A DNA stretch of 9,645 bases from Deltaproteobacteria bacterium. GTDB lineage: Bacteria; Desulfobacterota; Desulfobacteria; Desulfobacterales; C00003060. The notes beneath the pieces are model-generated. The model searched no databases. It worked only from the letters and a program-made list of their open reading frames with translations, and had not been told where the DNA came from. The position numbers were made by a program, and so were the translations under genes. The stretch's first letter is position 1, and every line of letters starts with the position of its first letter. The stretch covers positions 1-9,645 of the forward strand of contig JAFDFO010000076.1 in the NCBI GenBank assembly GCA_019309815.1, written 5' to 3'. Shown one piece after another: positions 6,390 to 9,645 of the stretch.

Positions 6390-7472
6390 TCACTTCCTAG
6401 ACACTCTACCTTCGTATTTCTCAACCTCTTTCAGCAGAACCTCAAATAGTTTCTGTTCCGGCACTTTGCGAACGACCTTGCCTTTTTTGAAAAGCACCCC
6501 ATGCCCTTTCCCGCAGGCAATCCCGATGTCGGCCTCCCGTGCCTCACCTGGTCCGTTCACTACGCATCCCATGATAGCAAGCTGCACAGGCGTGGTCATG
6601 GTGAGCAGCGTTGACTCCACATGCTCAACGAGCTTCACCAGGTCAATGTCACACCGGCCGCATGTAGGACATGAAACGATGTCCGGGCCGTGTTCCCGGA
6701 TCTTCAAGGCCTTGAGTATCTCATAGCCGATGCGCACCTCATCCACAGGGTCTCGGGTCAACGAGACCCGGATCGTGTCCCCAATCCCTTCCGCAAGAAG
6801 GATCCCGATGCCGAGGGCGGATTTGACAGTGCCGGAATAGAGGCTGCCCGCTTCCGTGACGCCCACGTGGAGAGGAAGGTCACTCTGAGAAGAGAACAAA
6901 CGGTAGGCCTCTACAGTTCTCAGCACATCCGAGGCCTTGATGGATATTTTGATTTCATGAAAGTCAAACGATCTGAACAACTCGACATTTGCCAGGGCAC
7001 TCTCCACCATAGCCTGGGGGGTGGCTCCTTTGTGTTTTTTGAGGAGCTTCTTTTCAAGGGAACCCGCGTTTACTCCAACGCGGATCGGAACGTCGTGCGC
7101 CTTAGCCGCTTCGGCCACAGCCTCCACCTTCTTGGCAGAACCAATGTTTCCCGGGTTGATCCGCAGGGCATCAGCACCAGCCTCAACCGCAGCCACGGCT
7201 AAACGATAATCAAAGTGAACATCGGCGATCAGGGGAATCGAAATCCGTTCTTTGATCGATGATATTGCCTCTACAGCAGGCTGATCCGGCACCGCGACCC
7301 GCACGATCTCGCAGCCTACTTCCTCCAAACGCCGAATCTGTGCCACTGTCGCGTCCACATCGTGGGTAAAGGTGTTGGTCATCGACTGGACAGCAATCGG
7401 GGCACCACCGCCGATCTTGACGTCCCCTATGGATATCTGTCTGGTCTGTTTGCGTGTTGCAACGACAGGCAT
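6390..7472 (-). CDS. ispG: 4-hydroxy-3-methylbut-2-en-1-yl diphosphate synthase (IspG/GcpE)
   Basis: This 360-residue iron-sulfur enzyme converts 2-C-methyl-D-erythritol 2,4-cyclodiphosphate to HMBPP, the penultimate step of the MEP isoprenoid pathway. The N-terminal TIM-barrel part contains PIAVQSMTNTFTHDV, LIADVHFDYR and ALRINPGNIG (about 102-111). The C-terminal [4Fe-4S] part contains SCPTCGR with Cys268 and Cys271, then MGCVVNGPGE with Cys303 and Glu310, the complete cluster ligand set. This is the short bacterial form without the internal A* domain of plant enzymes. I chose ATG at 7472 because homology starts just after it (RKQTRQISIGDVKIGG). A TTG at 7529 would add 19 residues with no family support and no Shine-Dalgarno. 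It is the first gene of the minus-strand group ispG-proS-relA/spoT. Confidence 0.95.
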   Translation of the reverse strand: MPVVATRKQTRQISIGDVKIGGGAPIAVQSMTNTFTHDVDATVAQIRRLEEVGCEIVRVAVPDQPAVEAISSIKERISIPLIADVHFDYRLAVAAVEAGADALRINPGNIGSAKKVEAVAEAAKAHDVPIRVGVNAGSLEKKLLKKHKGATPQAMVESALANVELFRSFDFHEIKISIKASDVLRTVEAYRLFSSQSDLPLHVGVTEAGSLYSGTVKSALGIGILLAEGIGDTIRVSLTRDPVDEVRIGYEILKALKIREHGPDIVSCPTCGRCDIDLVKLVEHVESTLLTMTTPVQLAIMGCVVNGPGEAREADIGIACGKGHGVLFKKGKVVRKVPEQKLFEVLLKEVEKYEGRVSRK

Positions 7473-7506
7473 GGTATTATACCTTGATGAATGGAACGGT
7501 TTGGCG

Positions 7507-7523
7507 GTGTCGGGAACCGACAC
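7507..7523. promoter_or_regulatory. Perfect inverted repeat in the ispG leader
   Basis: GTGTCGG (7507-7513) and CCGACAC (7517-7523) form a perfect 7-bp inverted repeat around GAA. It lies between the candidate ispG promoter and the ispG start codon, so it would be a stem-loop in the 5' leader of the ispG mRNA, or a dyad operator in the DNA. It also lies upstream of the divergent radical SAM gene and could serve both. Confidence 0.45.
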
Positions 7524-7549
7524 GACCAAGATCGTGCCGTAAATTGATA

Positions 7550-7578
7550 ATATTAGCAGAGTTTTACTTCTCCTTCAA
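7550..7578 (-). promoter_or_regulatory. Candidate sigma-70 promoter of ispG
   Basis: Read on the minus strand, TTGAAG (complement of 7573-7578) is followed after exactly 17 bases by TAATAT (complement of 7550-7555). Each hexamer matches 4 of 6 consensus positions. Transcription would begin near 7543 and give a leader of about 70 bases containing the inverted repeat at 7507-7523. Confidence 0.4.
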
Positions 7579-7586
7579 GAAAAAAC

Positions 7587-7591
7587 AAGGG
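7587..7591 (+). promoter_or_regulatory. Ribosome binding site that decides the radical SAM start
   Basis: AAGGG lies only one base before the first possible GTG (7593) but seven bases before the next in-frame GTG (7599). The spacing favours initiation at 7599. Confidence 0.55.
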
Positions 7592-7598
7592 CGTGACT

Positions 7599-8474
7599 GT
7601 GCGCTATGAAGGTCCCATATACCGTCCCCCCAGCGAGGCTGATTCTTTACTCATCCAGGCAACCATAGGGTGTCCTCACAACCGATGCACCTTTTGTATG
7701 GTCTACAAGAACGGGCCCAAGTACCGTGTCCGGCCGGTAAATGATGTAAAGGAAGACATCCTTGAAGCAAATCAAAATTACGGTCCACACGTGCGAACGC
7801 TGTTTCTTCCAGCCGGCAACACCATCGCTATGAAGACCGAAGACCTGGCTGAAATCTGCCGCTTTGCCGGAGACACCTTCCCAGAACTCGAAAGGATCAC
7901 GGTTTATGGTTCCTCGCAGTTCATCCACAAGAAGGGGCCAGAACGGCTTGAGCAATTGGCCCGGGCAGGACTTGGGCGGATTCATGTTGGGCTCGAATCA
8001 GGCGATGATGTCACACTGAAACAGGTTCGGAAGGGGACCCACGCCCAGGAGCAGATAGAGGCGGGCAGGTGGGCTATGGCTGCAGGCATCGAACTGAGCC
8101 TTTACGTAATTCTGGGCATTGGAGGTCAGGAAAGGACCCGCGAGCACGCTCAAGAAACGGCCCGTGTCATCAATGAAATCTCTCCGGACTTTGTCCGGTT
8201 GCGAACTTTCGTACCCAAGATTGACACCGTGCTCTTACAAGACGTTATGGAAAAACGCTTCAACATGCTCACCCCTCACGGTGTATTGCGGGAAACTGCA
8301 GCCCTCCTTGAAGACCTCACAGTTACCACCAAGCTGGCGAGTGATCACTACACGAATTACATAAATCTGTGCGGCTCGCTGCCTGATGACAAGCCGAGGC
8401 TGCTAAAAGAAATAAGCGATGCACTCAAACGGGATGAATCAAAGTTCAGGTCATTCTTCGTAGGCACACAATAA
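7599..8474 (+). CDS. Radical SAM protein of unknown substrate
   Basis: This protein of about 291 residues belongs to the radical SAM superfamily, in which a [4Fe-4S] cluster splits S-adenosylmethionine to start radical chemistry. The cluster motif GCPHNRCTFC gives Cys25, Cys30 and Cys33, spaced CX4CX2C instead of the common CX3CX2C. The following RVRPVNDVKEDI, LFLPAGNTIAM, RIHVGLESGDDV (about 127-138) and YVILGIGGQE (about 169-178) fit the Elp3/MiaB-like barrel with its Gly-rich and Glu-containing SAM contacts. There is no B12-binding, TRAM or extra Cys-rich domain, so it consists of little more than the core barrel. The reaction cannot be named. It is divergent from ispG with a 126-bp shared gap. 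Start at GTG 7599 chosen by spacing to AAGGG; GTG 7593 is the alternative. Confidence 0.85.
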   Translation: MRYEGPIYRPPSEADSLLIQATIGCPHNRCTFCMVYKNGPKYRVRPVNDVKEDILEANQNYGPHVRTLFLPAGNTIAMKTEDLAEICRFAGDTFPELERITVYGSSQFIHKKGPERLEQLARAGLGRIHVGLESGDDVTLKQVRKGTHAQEQIEAGRWAMAAGIELSLYVILGIGGQERTREHAQETARVINEISPDFVRLRTFVPKIDTVLLQDVMEKRFNMLTPHGVLRETAALLEDLTVTTKLASDHYTNYINLCGSLPDDKPRLLKEISDALKRDESKFRSFFVGTQ

Positions 8475-8688
8475 AGGGCTAAAGGCGCAAGGCGAAGGGC
8501 AACCTGCAATGAAATGTCTATCCTTTCAGCTTTCAGCTTCTCTTGTCCTGACGGTTAGGTTTGATCTGACATCTACTCCAAAGAAGACTTCACAACAGGG
8601 ATCGTTGACAGGCGGTTCGCGGTAAAGATGTGAATGGCTTATCGAAGAATTTCAGGGATGGTCGAAACTAGAGATACATAGCAGCACT

Positions 8689-8781
8689 CTTACAATGGGC
8701 TAATTTGTAAGGTATTGTAAAGGAATCGAAACTCGGGACACACCTGAAAAAGCCCGTTTTTTGTTCCCAATCCGGTTTCGA
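8689..8781. repeat. Cluster of inverted and direct short repeats
   Basis: CTTACAA (8689-8695) and TTGTAAG (8705-8711) are inverted across nine bases, and a further TTGTAAAGG follows at 8715-8723. TCGAAACT occurs at 8662-8669 and 8726-8733. TCGAAAC-T-CGG (8726-8736) can pair with CCGGTTTCGA (8772-8781), a 10-bp stem with one bulged T. Inside it, CGGG (8734-8737) could instead pair with CCCG (8753-8756), which is followed by six T. The mutually exclusive pairings resemble an attenuator or a structured leader, but this is speculative. Confidence 0.35.
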
Positions 8782-8860
8782 CATGGTTTTCACATCTTGA
8801 CATTTCCTGAAATAGAGGTAATGGGAAGAAATGTTTAATCTTGGACTGTGGCAACCAACT

Positions 8861-8872
8861 ACAATATATTGT
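8861..8872. promoter_or_regulatory. 12-bp perfect palindrome ACAATATATTGT
   Basis: ACAATATATTGT is exactly self-complementary and lies roughly 260 bp upstream of the predicted cytochrome transcription start. That is within the range where sigma-54 activator proteins bind, but no regulator is encoded in the window and the assignment is only positional. Confidence 0.25.
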
Positions 8873-9097
8873 GCTTTCGCCGTTGAACAGTGGAGGCAAT
8901 AAGACCGAGTGCCTTCAACAGCTTTCCTCCCCCATACCAGCTTATTCCGCCCCCACCTGTGCATTTGCTTTGATTGCTGACCAGTGCCAGTTTCTTGACA
9001 GACTACAACCTTGAATGCCCAATATTCCAAGTCCGGCTTCTTGTGCATCAGGGGTTAACTGCATGAAAACTATACAAAACCGCTCAAACCTCTTTTG

Positions 9098-9113
9098 GGG
9101 CATGGTTTTTGCT
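9098..9113 (+). promoter_or_regulatory. Candidate sigma-54 (-24/-12) promoter of the cytochrome gene
   Basis: GGGCATGGTTTTTGCT matches the consensus TGGCACG-N4-TTGCW at 10 of 12 defined positions. The invariant GG (9099-9100) and GC (9111-9112) are separated by exactly 10 bases as required. Transcription would start near 9124, about 60 bases before the cytochrome ATG. Sigma-54 promoters need an enhancer-binding activator, so expression is probably conditional. Confidence 0.55.
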
Positions 9114-9183
9114 TATGATTTACATAGTTTAGTGTAATTGTTCCTAAGCTGATAGCCGGCGTAACAATCAGGGAGTGTAAACC

Positions 9184-9645
9184 ATGCAAATTACAGGTTC
9201 CAGGCCCCGATACTTGCTCACCACGATTTTGATCTTTGTCGGGGTGTTGGTGTGGGTATTGATGGCACATTATGCCATTGCATGGGCCGCTGCCACGTAT
9301 ACTGATTCGGCCCACGGTAACAACGACCCTGAGCCTGGATATGGCGTCAATCGCTCGGGGGCAGGGCATGATATAGGGGACTGTGCCAATTGCCATGACA
9401 CCTTTGACGACTCTATCTGCGGTGTCAATCCGCTTATGCTGTTCGAGGTAGATGATCCTGACAGTCAAACCGCCAACTTCTGCTTTCAGTGCCATAAGGG
9501 CTCTGGTTCTGAGCAGGTGGATGGAATCACAAACAATACGTACAGCACCAATTTTGGTGGTGGAACGCCTACGTTCACTACAATTTATGATGCTTTCAAT
9601 CCAACGACCGGAGCCACATCTTCCTCTCACAATTTGTCAGATATT
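9184..9645 (+). CDS. Multiheme c-type cytochrome, exported (partial, 3' end outside window)
   Basis: The frame is open from ATG 9184 to the window edge (154 codons, no stop), so this is only the N-terminal part. AGGGAG at 9170-9175 is well spaced for the ATG. Residues 1-10 are basic (Arg7, Arg9). Residues 11-36 are a hydrophobic segment ending in AIAWAAA, a signal peptide or membrane anchor with plausible Ala-x-Ala cleavage near 35-37. Two covalent heme c sites follow: CANCH (Cys67, Cys70, His71) and CFQCH (Cys100, Cys103, His104). His44 (SAHG), His62 (GHD) and His149 (SSHNLSD) are candidate distal axial ligands; SSHNLSD often precedes further CxxCH motifs in large multiheme cytochromes. It probably transfers electrons in the periplasm or at the cell surface; partner and heme number are not visible. 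Confidence 0.85.
   Translation, partial: MQITGSRPRYLLTTILIFVGVLVWVLMAHYAIAWAAATYTDSAHGNNDPEPGYGVNRSGAGHDIGDCANCHDTFDDSICGVNPLMLFEVDDPDSQTANFCFQCHKGSGSEQVDGITNNTYSTNFGGGTPTFTTIYDAFNPTTGATSSSHNLSDI

Larger units (their letters stand above)
8475..9183. other. Long intergenic region without a convincing gene
   Basis: About 700 bp separate the radical SAM gene from the cytochrome gene. Positions 8475-8540 hold degenerate repeats (AAGGCGCAAGGCGAAGGG; TTTCAGCTTTCAGCTTC) like those in the ispG-proS gap. Open frames exist on the minus strand (for example 8668-9048), but their translations have no recognisable domain and no supported start. The region holds inverted repeats at 8689-8781, a 12-bp palindrome at 8861-8872 and a sigma-54-like promoter at 9098-9113. 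I see no tRNA, no GEMM-type c-di-GMP riboswitch core and no insertion sequence. Confidence 0.6.

Noticed and set aside
7476..7481. TATAAT on the minus strand immediately before the ispG ATG as a -10 box for a leaderless mRNA
   Set aside because: There is no -35 element at suitable spacing; the pair at 7550-7578 is better. A leaderless transcript is not excluded.
7473..7529. TTG start extending IspG by 19 residues
   Set aside because: No Shine-Dalgarno and no family similarity in the added part; it would also cover the inverted repeat in the likely leader.
8668..9048. 126-codon minus-strand open frame in the long gap
   Set aside because: No recognisable domain, no supported ribosome binding site and irregular composition; it looks like chance open frame.
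8475..9183. c-di-GMP (GEMM) riboswitch upstream of the cytochrome gene
   Set aside because: Such riboswitches often precede cytochrome genes in this group, but the conserved core segments (such as GACGCAAAGC) are absent.
9070..9630. 186-codon minus-strand open frame at the right end
   Set aside because: The + strand here encodes a signal sequence and two CxxCH heme sites behind a good ribosome binding site, so this is its shadow.

Overview
The window looks like a piece of chromosome from an anaerobic Desulfobacterota (deltaproteobacterial) organism, possibly a Desulfobacteraceae relative. This is inferred from four things: a secreted multiheme c-type cytochrome behind a sigma-54-like promoter, a ProS of the archaeal/eukaryotic-like short type, a distinctive long class II aldolase-family protein, and gaps filled with degenerate GCGGAATG-, TGGAGTGA- and GAAAACACGAAA-type repeats. 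No mobile element, CRISPR array, tRNA or rRNA was found, and most of the window is housekeeping.

Layout, left to right. Positions 1-174 hold the 3' end of a DnaJ/Hsp40-type chaperone gene on the + strand. Positions 175-538 are non-coding: an array of about 38-bp units closed by an inverted copy, then an exact 2 x 62-bp tandem repeat. A class II aldolase-family gene (539-1960, +) follows. A gap containing a perfect GC-rich hairpin leads to rpmB (ribosomal protein L28, zinc-ligand type, 2198-2428, +).

The minus-strand block is transcribed right to left as ispG (6390-7472), proS (4638-6158) and a bifunctional relA/spoT gene (2400-4544). The relA/spoT gene ends inside rpmB, giving a 29-bp tail-to-tail overlap. 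The block joins isoprenoid precursor synthesis (IspG), prolyl-tRNA charging (ProS) and the alarmone response to uncharged tRNA (Rel). A candidate sigma-70 promoter for ispG lies at 7550-7578, in the gap shared with a divergent radical SAM gene (7599-8474, +).

Positions 8475-9183 carry no convincing gene but several inverted repeats and a good -24/-12 (sigma-54) promoter match. The latter lies about 70 bp upstream of a membrane-targeted multiheme cytochrome c gene (9184 to the window edge, +) that runs off the end. This right-hand part is the least ordinary: a regulated, probably periplasmic electron-transfer gene with a long structured upstream region. I see no clear sign of an entirely new system; the repeat families, the sigma-54/cytochrome unit and the rpmB/relA overlap are the items most worth checking.
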